64,000 nucleotides of DNA from Diphasiastrum complanatum (Eukaryota; Streptophyta; Lycopodiopsida; Lycopodiales; Lycopodiaceae). The notes beneath the pieces are model-generated. The model was not told the DNA's origin, made no database searches, and was given only the letters and a program-made list of their open reading frames with translations. The stretch is from positions 24,348 through 88,347 of the forward strand of contig MU832078.1 in the NCBI GenBank assembly GCA_029204225.1, in the 5' to 3' direction. A program made the position numbers and the translations under genes. Each line of letters begins with the position of its first letter. The first letter of the stretch is position 1. Positions 10,436 through 23,000 of this stretch are shown piece by piece.

Positions 10436-11883
10436 CAGGCCGACCAACCACCCATAGAGGGAGGGAGGTCCCTCCATGCCCCTAAAAAAGATGAAGAAGG
10501 TTAAAATGTGTGTGTGTGTAGATATATAAACAAGGGGGTGCCTCCATTCCATTAAAAGTAAATATATCAATATTTACTCCTCCCCCACGCATGCACACAC
10601 ACACACACACATACAATTTTTCTTAAATGTAAACCTCTCATAAAAAAATATGAATGTAAATCCACTTAAAAATGTGAACCCCCACTCTCCATAAAACAAA
10701 AAAAGTGAAGGGGCTTTTTGGCTCCCCATAAATTAAGTTTTTTTTTAAAAAAAGGAGAAAAAAAAGTCCCCATCAAAAAAGAAATTCTCCCCGCCCCCCC
10801 AAAAAAAAAAACTAAGGCTTTAAAAGACAGGAGCATATCTTTTTTTAACACTCCCTCGCCCTTTTTTGTCACATGGCAAAACCCACCCACCCATCTCCCC
10901 CGAGCACTTAAACCATCGGCCTCTTGCCCAAACAACTTGCTTTTAACAATTAGGGAGCACACCCGCACTCCGCCCACCCCATATGTTCTCCCCTTCTCCT
11001 GTCAATCCACCTAAAAAAACATCATCGATGAGCAGAACCACACTAAGATTTATTATATGGCTTTCGCATTTATTTTGAATTACCAAAATTTTACCCATAG
11101 ATCATGAACAGAAAGTTTTACCCAAAGTTCTTTTCTCTGTCTAGCATCCATGCTCTATTGAAGAACATATTTGCTAATCTCATCCTTGCAACGACTGTGG
11201 GAAATAGCAGAAGTTGAATATCTAAAACTAGACATTTTTTTATTTATTCAAATTGAAATGAAAATTTGACACGAAGTTTTCCTTTGTTCTTACCTCTAGG
11301 GTTCTTCCTTTTTCTTTCTTCCCAACTCTGTAGTTTTTTATTCTCTTGATGTACAAGTTTGCTTGATCAATATGTCTCATCCTTTCCTCTTGCTCCTGTA
11401 GTACCTTGCCAGGAATGGATGTGACAATCTACCTCTAAAATCCTAACACATGCGATCTTTTGGTTTTGATCCAACCCCGTTTCTCATTTGAAAGACAAGT
11501 TTTTTGCTTTTGGTAACCTTGGTCGAACTATTACATCACCTCAAGTATTGTCATCTTTGAGAGCTATAAAATGCATTCATATGATGGAAGGTCGAATGAA
11601 TGGTGTTCATTTTTCAATTGCACACTATTTTAGGGCTCACCAAGAACTGGGCATCTTGAATCATTGAGATTAGTGTCTCCAAGAGACTTCAATCCCTTTT
11701 TTCATCACTGGTATCTAACTTTATCCATACTTGCAACAACCTGCTTGGTGTGCTGATAATTCGGTCGTTTACTTTTTGGCATTTTCAAGAAGTGGTCCAG
11801 TATTGCAACGGGCTCCGTCATGCATGTCGTATGTTCCATCCAGTTCTATACGTCGAGACGAGTCCGCATCAACAAATCGGGCT
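10434..11883. other. Unassigned, with low-complexity poly-A/poly-C stretches
   Basis: 10560-11010 is full of A runs and C runs with short CA repeats. 11040-11880 is ordinary AT-rich DNA in which I recognise no domain. ACTGGTATCTAAC near 11708 loosely resembles a retrotransposon primer site but is too diverged to call. No exon was found. Confidence 0.4.
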
Positions 11884-12262
11884 CCAAGCAGTTCAGTATA
11901 CACAGAGAAATGCACATGCACACTCATACACACATGCACACACCATCGGCCACATAAATCACACATGCACATTTCATACACACACACACACACATACCAT
12001 TGACCACATAAATCACACACCATCAAGCACAAATCATACACACAAATCCACATACACAGATAACACATGCACTCACGTACATACACACACATACATCGGC
12101 CACCCATCAACGACCATCAGCGACCATCGGCCATCGGCCATCGACCACCCATCGGCCATCGGCCACCCATCAGCGACCATCGGCCATCGGCCATCGACCA
12201 CCCATCGGCCATCGGCCACCCATCAGCGACCATCGGCCACCCGTCAACGACCATCGGTCGTC
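11884..12262. repeat. CA-rich repeat followed by a 53-bp minisatellite
   Basis: 11884-12095 is a degenerate CACA/CATACACA repeat. From about 12096 it changes to CATCGGCCAC-type units. A longer unit of 53 bp (starting CGACCATCGGCCATCGG at 12121 and again at 12174) repeats about twice, and each is built of smaller 7-12 base CATCGGC motifs. The open frame across it is Thr/His/Pro/Ser-rich because of the repeat. Confidence 0.85.
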
Positions 12263-12294
12263 CATTGCCCGTCAACGACGGGCACTCTTTACTA

Positions 12295-12295
<1 letters not shown>

Positions 12296-12327
<32 letters not shown>
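12296..12327. repeat. (AT)n microsatellite
   Basis: A pure run of about 16 TA units. Confidence 0.95.
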
Positions 12328-12329
<2 letters not shown>

Positions 12330-12330
<1 letters not shown>

Positions 12331-12480
12331 GGTAGCGGGACCCGGACCCGAACGCGCGTCCGGATGCGTCCACCCCGAACGCACTTTTTTTTTCTTTTTT
12401 TTTTTAAGTGTAAAATAGCTAAAAAAAAAAAAAAAAAGGGACGCGGACACGGACACGGACACGGACGCGCCCACCCGCAA
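12330..12480. repeat. GC-rich direct repeats flanking facing T and A runs
   Basis: GGGACCCGGACCCGAACGCG (from about 12339) and GGGACGCGGACACGG followed by more GGACAC units (from about 12438) flank a T run with one C (12385-12405) and an A run (12421-12437). The T and A runs can pair into a hairpin with a loop of about 15 bases. The GC-rich blocks stand out from the AT-rich surroundings. Confidence 0.6.
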
Positions 12481-12774
12481 AATTATATCAGATATTTTGA
12501 ATCGCTTTTGTTTAGACTTATTTGATTCTCATTTACCTTACAATATTTAGTCGATTTCGGTTCAATTCTGTCTTTAATTCACTTTTGAAATGATTATCTT
12601 TTCGTTTTTTGTTAAATAAATAATAAATAGAATCATTCATTGTTGGTCTTTTATGGCTCTTTTGACAATTTTGCTTCTTTGATTCTTGTTTACCTGGTAT
12701 GTCCTTTATAATTTCTTTTTGCTTGTACCCGTTCTGAGTGTGTGTTCAAGACATGGTTGACATGTCTGACCTAG

Positions 12775-13120
12775 CTTCTCCCCCTATGCCTCTCCGATCA
12801 TTTGGTAAAAAAGAAGGATGGGTCTTGGAGGATATGGGTGTGGATTATTGAGGCTTGAACAAGATAACTGCTAAGCATTGATATCCTATGCCACATATAG
12901 ATGATCATTTGGATGCCCTTCATGGTACTACAGTTTATAGCAAAATTGACCTGAAGAGTGGGTGAGAGTTCGCAAAGAGGATGTGTATAAGACTGCCTTC
13001 TGAACTTGCTTTGGACACTATGAATTCTAGTTATGCCCTTTGGATTGACTTACACTACTAGCCCCTGCAACTTTTATGATGTTAATGAAGAATGTGCTTA
13101 GACCGTTTATTGGCAAGTTT
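12775..13120 (+). mobile_element. Ty3/gypsy reverse transcriptase fragment, decayed
   Basis: It matches the RT of the gypsy element at 24.4-24.8 kb nearly base for base in places: the KKDG region, LNKIT, PMP, then YDFG-like PFGLT and an ATFMMLMK-like block ending LRPFIGKF. Stops, a frameshift and the loss of the motif after KSG show it is a relic. It ends abruptly at about 13120 where a candidate LTR begins. Confidence 0.75.
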
Positions 13121-13265
13121 GGGGTTCCCTCCCTCTCTTTCTCCCTCCTCTCTCTCTCTCTTAATCAAGGTTTATTGTACAAATTACAGCATGTATGAAT
13201 ATTGTGTTTTGGTGTTGCTCCTCATGGTGATTGCTTATGTGTTATTGATGATCCGATTCTTTACA

Positions 13266-13278
13266 TGGTATCAGAGCT
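13266..13278 (+). other. Candidate retrotransposon primer binding site (initiator tRNA-Met)
   Basis: TGGTATCAGAGCT directly follows ...TTTACA, the usual arrangement of an LTR end (CA) then a PBS complementary to the 3' end of plant initiator tRNA-Met. The upstream 13121-13265 would be the LTR remnant. No gag follows, so the rest of the element is missing. Confidence 0.6.
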
Positions 13279-13602
13279 ATTCTGATTCGAGTGGCTGATT
13301 ACTGGGTTTGGTTTGTCTGACTCAATACTGAGGCGAGATTGTTTACAGTTGTGGTGATGTTGCGCGTGTGAATCACCTTAGAACTTTGAGGGAAAACTTG
13401 TTATTTGCTGATGATTTTATTATTTGATAAAGAAGTTGCATATTCGGGTTTTTTTGTGTCAGCCCGATTCTAGGTTCTGGTCAATTGAAGAAATATTAGC
13501 TTCTATAGAGTTCATGAGCGATTCTGGTTCAAAAGTAAATTGTTGTTGCAGTTCTGCAATTGTCAGCCTATATCTATGTCAAACAGCATGTCAGTAAATG
13601 CC

Positions 13603-13808
13603 TTGGTCAGTGTATATGGACTTCCATTAGATTGTTTCAATGCCACCTGTCTTGAGTCTAACTTTTCACTGTAACTATTTCAGTTTATGTTTCTCAGCTT
13701 CTTTTTGGTCAGTGTATATGGATTTCCATTAGATTGTTTCAATGCCACCTGTTTTGAGTCTAACTTTTCATTGTAACTATTTCAGTTTATGTTTCTCAGC
13801 TTCTTTTC
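13603..13808. repeat. 102-bp tandem duplication, two copies
   Basis: A unit starting GGTCAGTGTATATGGA at 13605 repeats at 13707 with about three mismatches over 102 bases. It lies about 200 bases upstream of a CFAP52 exon, inside the preceding intron. The near identity suggests recent duplication. Confidence 0.9.
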
Positions 13809-14002
13809 GAGCTTGTGCTTTACCCTCCCAAAGGACAGATGTCCCAAGGACAGATGTCCACATCATTTGCATTGGAAAAGCATTACAGCATTGTGGATAG
13901 ATGCCTTTCATGCGTATTGAGATTGTACCAAGTCTGTAATAACTGGAACATTTCTTAGAACTGATTAACTTTGTAGTAAAGTGCACAATGTAACATTTGC
14001 AG

Positions 14003-14086
14003 GTTCGGGTATGGAAGATTGGACCTCAGAGCCATTACATGATTGCTAATATGAAAGAGCATAGAGCTCAAGTGAATTCTATTCAG
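14003..14086 (+). CDS. CFAP52: CFAP52 exon a
   Basis: 28 codons beginning [14 protein letters not shown] and ending QVNSIQ. The acceptor is TTTGCAG and the donor GTTGGT. It carries the WD end of one propeller blade and the start of the next. The previous exon should end in a Gly/Glu-rich turn. I could not find it in 1-14002, so the upstream intron is probably long as well. Confidence 0.85.
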
Positions 14087-17000
14087 GTTGGTGACTCTTG
14101 TTTTGTCTCCATGTACGAATGTACAACACACATCTTATTAGCTAAATAGTCCATGCAAAAGATGGGAAAGTCCCCCACATTATGCCTGATGTAATAATAT
14201 TCAGAAGGAACCCGTTATGTAGCAATTGGGAATATAGTCGTAATGTATATGTGCTTCTTTGAATTAAACTGAAATTAACAAGGTGTGTTCTTGCTTTCTC
14301 ATATGTTGTTATCTTGGTCATAGGTACGTAACAATGACAGTGAATGTGTAAGCTCAAGCAGTGATGGATCCTGCATTGTCTGGGACCTTACAGTAAGCAT
14401 CTTAAAATGCTATTTCCATTCTGTAGTAGCATGCAAGAGTTCCAATCAATAGATGACTTGCTGACAAAAGGTAGCACGTGGCTGGCTATTTATGTCCTGG
14501 CAAATTTTTTCTATTGCTTAGTAGCAACCGTGTGATTGAGGTAAATTCAGCTTCTAGACTTAGCTAATCTCAAATGAGTGGGAGTCACCTTGCAAACATG
14601 GTCGTGGGTTGAATTTTGTACTGTGTAGGTGTAGTTTCCATATACCAAGTGCTTATCATTGGCCACCGTAGTCATTCAGTTCACGTTGTTCCATGAGGCC
14701 CTTGCTCTTGTTGGAATTAGACTATCATCTCCTCTTTTTTTCTGCTAAACATTGCAACTACAGCCACCAACACCAAATCTGAAATTTTATGCAAGAAAAT
14801 CAGATTTGATCTCATAAAACAAGAAATTTCGCTGCTCAATTGAAGGATGGTGCAATTTTACTTTAGTGTCAAGATAGAAGCCAGGTATGACAGGTTCGCA
14901 AAGGCACTCATGCAAATTTTTGAAAAAATATTTGTGTCCAGCAGGGGTAAGAAAGAGAACAGAGCAGGATTTTAATGTAATATCATGAATGCAAACAAAA
15001 AGGCAGATACATTACCTAAAAAATGTAATTAATGCCTAAAATTTGGCTTTCACAGAAAGTAAGCAGGATAAAACTTCAGATACATGGCAAAAGAACCGTG
15101 GACTCTTTTTGGATTCTGGAAGTTACTTGTCGACAAGCCCAAACTTGTCCCACACAAATAGTATCCCGGGAGTTTTGTTCAACCATGCAGTAAAGCTGTA
15201 TGAGATGGAAGAACATTATTTGAGCCTGGCGGATGTTATAAAAAGCCAAAATGCTCACAAAAGAAGAAGTAGATGACTTTATAACTTAAAAGCCCAAAAG
15301 GTCGGAGGTCTACAAGTAATAAAGATGGGTATGTAAGTAGTGTCCCCACACATAATAGGCTTGTTCCATCATGCTATGAAAGAAACTTTTCCCAATGGGT
15401 GCTTAGTGCATACAAAGTATGAGTGTCCTATTATTCAAGGGTGGGACCAATAATCACACTCTTCATGTTGGGCCAGTAGAAATGAATCTTAAGTTGAGCA
15501 AGGACAGTTCTAGCAGTGATAGCACTCTATGAGAGAGTATTGGGAAGTTTTCGAAGTGACAAAGGTATTTATGAGTAGATCATGAGCACTATTGGGGTGA
15601 AGCAAGGATATTCCCTCTCACCTACACTTTCTCTATAGACAAGCTAGAAAGGGTTATTGAGCAGTGTGGTGGTTCTAGATGCAGACGTGGAGACATCTTG
15701 ATCGCCGTTCTTCTTTGTGTAAATGATGTGGTCCTACTTTCTCTTTCAAACAAGACTAGTTCATCTCAGTCACATTATTTTGGACTGTGGGTTGGAAATT
15801 GACCGTAATAAGGTCTGCAAGGTTCGTGATTGGCGTATTCTCCTAATCATTAGAGAAGTCAAATCTTCTCTTGGCTTCATTTCGTTTTTCCATCGATTCA
15901 TCAAGGACTATCCAGTAATTGCATTACCCTTGATGAATGTCCTCAAAGGGGCGAAAAAGAACTAGCCGACACAGTAAATTTGGTCCTCCAATTACTTGGA
16001 CTAAAGAGTTGAATCAAAGCTTTGAAACACTGTGTGTCTACAGCCCCGATTCTACACATAGTCAATCCTAACAAGCCGTATGTGCTTGAGATGGATGCTA
16101 GCAACTTTGCTATAGGGGCAATCCTATTTCAAGATAGTTGACCAGCAAGAAGTGGATCCTACTCAAAGGCGATATTCCACCTATAATAAGGAACTTTTTG
16201 CTGTTATTAATGCTCTTAAAGTCTGGAGACATTACTTGTATGGGCCAGATTTATACACATAGTCAATCCTAACAAGCCGTATGTGCTTGAGACGGATGCT
16301 AGCAACTTTGCTATAGGGGCAATCCTATTTCAAGATAGTTGACCAGCAAGAAGTGGATCCTACTCAAAGGCGATATTCCACCTATAATAAGGAACTTTTT
16401 GCTGTTATTAATGCTCTTAAAGTCTGGAGACATTACTTGTATGGGCCAGATTTACTATGGTTACTGGCCACCAAGCACTAAGGTATATTTGTGATGCAGT
16501 TGACCTTCGAGGTCATAAAGCCTAGGTGGTGAGAGATGCTCCAATAATTTCACTATGATGCTAAGCACCGGAAGAGTAAGTCAAACTCTATCGTAGATGC
16601 CTTAAGCCGGATTGGAGAGGTTAATCAGTTAACCTTTTTTGAGATCCAATCTTATTCTTATCTATCCCTTGGAGATTTGTATAAGATCGACATGTACTTC
16701 GGTCCTATTTGCTAGACGTCTTGGCAGGAAACTCCGGATCTAGTTAGGAACTTGGAAAGCAGGATTCCAAGTCCTCTCCTCGGGATAAGATACTAAGGGT
16801 TAACAAATGGTTTACTTTTCTGGAATGAAAAAATGTGTGTGCCAAGAAATGAAGAAATTAGGGCCCAAATCCTGCATGAATGTCTTGACAGTCCTTGCGA
16901 TGGAAACCCAGGCACACAATGGATACTTGATCTAGCAAACAGGAACTTTTACTTGCCAAAAGTAACAGATCGAGTGGAGGGTTACGTGCGCAAGTGTGAA

Positions 17001-20000
17001 CAATGCCAAGTACACAAAGCTGAAAGACTTAAGGCACTTGGTTTGTTACTTCCTTTGAAAATTCCTAAAAGAAAATGGGAAAGCACTTCCATGGATTTTT
17101 TGGTTGCGCTATCTTAGACGGGGAAGCAAAATGATGCTATTTGGGTCATAGTTGGCAGGCTGACCAAAATGGCACAATTTTTTCCAACCAAAGCGTCTAT
17201 CAAAGCTTTTGAACTTGCTAAGATTTTCATGGAAAAGGTGTTCAGGTTGTATGGATTGCCGAATGACATTGTTAGTGATTGAGATTGCAAGTTCACTGGC
17301 AAATTTTGGCAAGCGGTCTTTGAGAAATTAGAGACCACCTTGAGTTTAGGGTCTTCAGATCATCCAGAGTAGGACGGTCAGATTGAACGGACGAACCAGT
17401 TTATGGAAGATATGCTTCGCGCATATGTTTCCAGATGATAGTCGGATTGGGAAAGGTAACTCCGAATGGTTGAGTTTGCGTAGAATATTTCATGCTTTGA
17501 AATTAGAGAATAGCCATAAGGGGAAAATATCAAACCCACAAGTCTCAGTCCACAAGGCACTCCGCAACGGGTTATAGTCCATTCATGTTGATGTATGGTT
17601 TCCAGTCTCATGGCCCCATCTCCGTCAGCATTAAAGGTCTCAAGCTTAGTGCAGCAGTATATGCAAGAAATGCTGCTAGTCGCTTGAGATAACGTAAAAA
17701 CGGCTCAGGATAGAGCCTAATTTTACGGCAATCAAAAGCAACAACCTCAAGTCTTTGTGGAAGGAGATTGGGTCTACCTTAGAATTCGAAGGTATTGAGT
17801 ACTGAAAAATGTCCTAAGTTGTCCCCTCGTTTCAGTGGGCCCTTCTGTATGGTAAGTAATTCACATCAATCCTCTTTTTATACACGGGCTTCCCGTTTGC
17901 TCAACACACTAGATATTTTTATATCTGATCTCCCAAAGGGTACACATGACTGCATCAGATGGTTTATATACAGAAAGTATGTCTAGCGGACCTGGATAGG
18001 CTCTTAGAAGTCAAACTAGACTTCTACAAGACATATTTTTTGAAGATTGATGCAATTGGTTTTCTTGTCCAACCATCTTACCTAGCTTCTAGGATATGAC
18101 ATAGCCAATGGATTCCTATAGGATAGTTGAGAGTGTCTTCCTATGAGCTACATATCGAGATTGGACAATTTCAAGGGATACCACGAAAGGATAGCATATG
18201 TCAAATGTGCTCCATGGAGGTGCCTGAGACATAGGAGAATTTTACTTTCCATTCTTATGATATTTGAGATAGATACTATTGCATATACCATGATCACCCT
18301 TCTCTACGATCCCTGCTCTCATATGTGGATGAGGATTAGAGATTTCTGGCCCTAATGATCAGAGAGATTTTCATACTAAAGAGAGCACACTACAGTACCA
18401 GGTCGTCTAGTGGAAACAAGCTGCTTCAGTCTACTATTACTTCCTTTTTTTCACACAGCCATCTATATAAAGACAGGTCTAACAATAGCTCGAAGGATGA
18501 GGCAGTTATCGTCTCTAGACATCGACCTCCAAGATAGTACAAGCAGCAGGCTACGACTGACCCCACTCACCACCATATATCCTCATAGCATACACATCCA
18601 AGAGATGATTAGACTACAGTATCGGCATCAATTTTCACAACTGCAAACATCACATCATTCCTCGAGCCACATGCACCCATTATATAAACATATCTGATTG
18701 GCAATAGCTTCAGCCAGCACAGCTTCTAGTCAGGAGAGTATATTTCTTTCTCTATTTAGGAATGTCATGTACGTTTTGGTGATTTAGTTTACTTCACTCT
18801 ACTTTCGGAGACATTCTATACACTCTCACAATTCTATTCATACTTGACTTGTACTTTTTAGTCTTATGTACCTGTTTGGTACCCTAGAGTTATTAATGAA
18901 GCTTTCTTTCTTTGTCTCTCCACATTTGTTGCTTGTAATTTACCTGGTATAATGTGGACATCTTTTAAGTGCCAAGAGTTTTTTTATCTCAAGTTGGTGG
19001 GCAACATGTTTATCTAATTACACGTTTGGTTTCAGAGATTCACAAGAAATAATAGCTTATTTGCATCGACATTTTTCAAAGCGGTCCTGTATCACCCAGA
19101 TGAAAGCCAACTTCTGACTACAGGAACTGATCGAAAGGTAGGTTCATCATAGACACTTCTGCTTGTGTGCTGTTACATGGCTGTTTTATGTGAGGAAATG
19201 AATGTATCAAGAATGGAATAGGTATATAAGCATAATATATGCTCGTTGTTCATTGGAATATGTTGCAGGATTTTCTAAAAAAGCAAAAGGTTGTCATTCT
19301 ATGTTGCTATGAAAGAGTTTGCTTTTTGTTTCATTGAGATCCGACATTGTTTAGATAGAAATCAAGCCTCAAATGTCATAGTCTTCCACATTTTGGTAGC
19401 CAATTTTCTATTGCAGAATTTGCAAAAGTCAAAACTTCTTTCTGCTAGTTGGCTTTTGCACACAGATCCATCATCAAAACTCTGTTATCTGATAGTTTTT
19501 GAAAATAGTCCAATTGAAGGACCGACATCTCAATGTGTTGTTGTCCTGGCTTGATCAGTGGAGTCGTCATCTTTCCATGCATGATTCGCCAAATAGTACC
19601 AAGGTTGCTGCTACCCTTAAGTTTTAGGCAAGGAAGCCATTTACATGGTGGTAGGATCTTACAGAAAGGGCTAAAATCCCTACCATTTGGGATAGGTTTT
19701 AGGAGGCCTTCAAGGTCGCATTTTTGCTGGTTCTTGATGATTTTGATCACTATCGTCGTTTTGCTACCTTATAGATGGAGAGTAGCCCCTAGATGCTACA
19801 TACACGAATTCCAAGGAGTTTTGTCATAGTTCATGAATCGAATCGACCCCATGCTAATCTTGGGCCTCCTAAAGATTTTCAACATGTGGTGTGAAAAAGC
19901 CAACTACAAAATCTCAAAGGTGCATTTTGCTTTGTGAAAATCTTCGATAACGCCCATTCTGGTGCTCGGAAGGAGCATATATTGCCCAAGGCTGAATCTA

Positions 20001-23000
20001 AAGACCAAAAGTGTTTCAAGAAGTGCAAGACAACACAAACATCGGTTCCCAAGGCATGATAGAGTGCATCAACTTGGACTATGCGGACTAAGACAAGGCG
20101 AGAACCGACGGTTTATATTTCTCCTGCATGGAGAGGGGGCATCTTGCAAAAGACTACTCGAAAAAGCATTAGAATTTTGGAGGGCAACCGAAAACCTTTA
20201 AGGCACCAAGTAACTCTAGCATTTCTCTTGTTGATTTATCCTTGATGGATGATGATGTTTGAAAATTTGTTGTTTTAGTATAGCTATTTTTGGACCCCAT
20301 GATCTCATTCGTAGGACATCGAATTGTGAACGTGTTATTCAATGATGATTCAATGCATAATTTTGTTGACTCAAAATTGGTGCAAAAACTTCGAGTGGCT
20401 AGCGCACCAAGCAATCACAAGTATGTGGTGAACATGGAGGATTGGCAAATATAGGACCAAATTGTTTCTCAACCAACATTGAGAATCCAGGATTATAGTG
20501 AACCCCTTAATTTTCATATTATGAATTTGGATAAGGTAGATACAATCTTGGGTAAGGTGTGGTTTTACTCCAAGTCAATGAAAAAGGACTATGTAACTCA
20601 ATACTTTGTCATATCTACAAAATGGCTCATTAGAACTTGTTGGTGATGTGGATTTATCTAGTACTCCTTTTGTTTTAGCTTTGGAAGTTAAAGAATGTTT
20701 GAAAGATTCTAAGTGTATTGTTTATCTTTGCCTTTTTCAAGATGTAAATAGATGATCATGCTATGTAGAGTCTAAACGTTGGTTTGTCACAAATACCTTT
20801 GTATTCACTTCTTATTAATCCCTCAGTTGAGCATTCACCAAAGGATAGGGCATCTAGCAGGCTTAGGCAGGAATTTAATGACATCTTTCTTGAGCATCAA
20901 CTTGAAGGCCTATCTAGGAGTGTAGACCATCAAATAGAGCTCCTTCCCAATATTGCCCCTATGTCGTTGTTCCCCTACAAAGTTAGCTTAAAGGAAGAGA
21001 ATGAGATTTCCAAGCAACTCCAAGCGTATCTTAGTATGGGCCACATTTGGCCAAGTAAGTCCCCTTGGAGAGCACCAGTCCCTTTAGTTAGCAAAAAGGA
21101 TGGAGGCACTCGAGTTACAAGCTAAGATTCACTAGCTATGCTAGAAAGCAGGACTTAAGCTAGAAAGCAAGAAGAGAGAATGCTTAAGGAGGCTAAAGAG
21201 GAGCAATCATCATAAAGTGAATAAAGGAATACAATGCTGCCCTATATATACCCTCTCCCTAAATCAAATAGAGGATTCAAAAAAGGGAGGGAATAGGATC
21301 TGGAGGGAAAATAGTGCGCCTTCTGTCACATGTACTTTGAATCCCTTGCCCAATGTAAATGATAAATTGTAATTATTAAATTGTAAATGGCTAAGTCACC
21401 AGCCTGTGGAGACAATTGTAAATTGCAATGTAAATATCTGTTATAGTGACTAAATCCGAGATGGCCAAGGGGGTACTGGGTCTCATGAGAGTCCACTGGA
21501 TTGACCTCCTAAAAAGTAGGAAGGGTTGACCGGTCAACATGACACGTGTCATATGTTCACTGGGACACTTGGTCAAGTGCATGAGTGACACTTGTCGGAC
21601 GGACAATGGACGGGTCAACAGGACATGTGTCATATGCTCGTTGGGACACTTGGTCCAATGCATGAGCGACACGTGTTAGACTATCCACCTACTAGCTTGC
21701 CTATGTGTCAGGGTACTGCCAAGTGGCAAGTGTTGGCTGTGCATGGCGTTTACCATGTGTCGACGTTAGGATGTGTCAGGGTTAAGGGGTGCTTGAGGGG
21801 ATATAGTGTGAGCCTTGTCAGACATTCCTCATTATGGTATTCCTATGCAGCTATGGTTGGGAGGAGACTTGCAGCAGAGCTCTCATGTTTGCTTGTTGAT
21901 CTATGTACATTTGCTTGAGATTAATAAAGTGACGGATTTGCTAGGTAATTCTGTGTATTTACTTAGGGTTTGTGAGCTTGTGTGCGACATTTCTTTCAAG
22001 ACTTGTGTGGGATTTGGCATCTTCAGTTAGGGTTTGGAGCATTCTTGGAGAGCCAGCGCCCTACTGCAGGGGATCTGTTGGCAGATTTGGAGCCCATAAG
22101 ATAGTAGATTGAAGCCCTATGGCGGATTGCTGATCTTTTGGCAGCCTTTGAGCATTTTCTACTATGCGGCTTGATTATTCTCTTCGCTTTTGTGAAAATC
22201 CAGCCCACATAGGATTTGTAAATCGGTTTGTAACTTCTTCAATACTAAGTAATTTTCAGATCTATCAGTTGCAATAAGCTTCTTGTGGTAGGTCGTTGGT
22301 AGAGCAGGGCTTTTCGCCTTCTGATTCGGTGATCATCCATAGTTTTTTGCCAATTGTCAGTTTGAAACCCTAGTTTGCTGTTTTTTTGAGAAAAAAAGTC
22401 TATGTGTTGTTAGAACTTGGCTGTAGGAGGTCTATTCTATCCAGTTCTTCTAGGAATTCAAGGCAACCTATCTGTGTAGTGATTTGAGGTGCTGAGAGCT
22501 TGGTTTTGCTTTGTTTCTACTACCTATTTTTCTGCTATGGCATCCGCAAGCAACACCAGTCAAGATTCACAGAGATTAGATGTTGTATGTTCCAAGGTGG
22601 ATCCTATCGAAGCTACTCTTAAGCTGATTTTGGAGCAACTCAAAGGTAAAGGGGCTAGTGCTCTTGATTGAGTCAGTGGTACAGCTATGGAAGCAGAAAG
22701 GAGATTGTCACCGGGCCATGAAGCGGAGTTGGGGTTTCGAAAGAGAAAGCTACCTACTATCAAAGATTTAAAACCTCCGAAGTTCACTGGAGCAGTATCT
22801 ATGAGAACTATTGATGCCATTGAGAATTGGTTGCAAAAGTAGGAGAAAGCATTCCAAATGTGTGGCATAGACGATAAAATTGAGATGATTGCTGAAGCCA
22901 CATATCGTTTTCAAGAGTCAGCACAAAGGTGGTGGAGGAGGGTGGAAAAGGATGACCTAGTTCCAACCACATGGGAGGCATTCCGACAAATGTTTGCGCA

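Noticed and set aside
14600-14630. tRNA T-arm-like GGGTTGAATTTTG
   Set aside because: No matching acceptor stem, D-arm or anticodon arm could be built around it.
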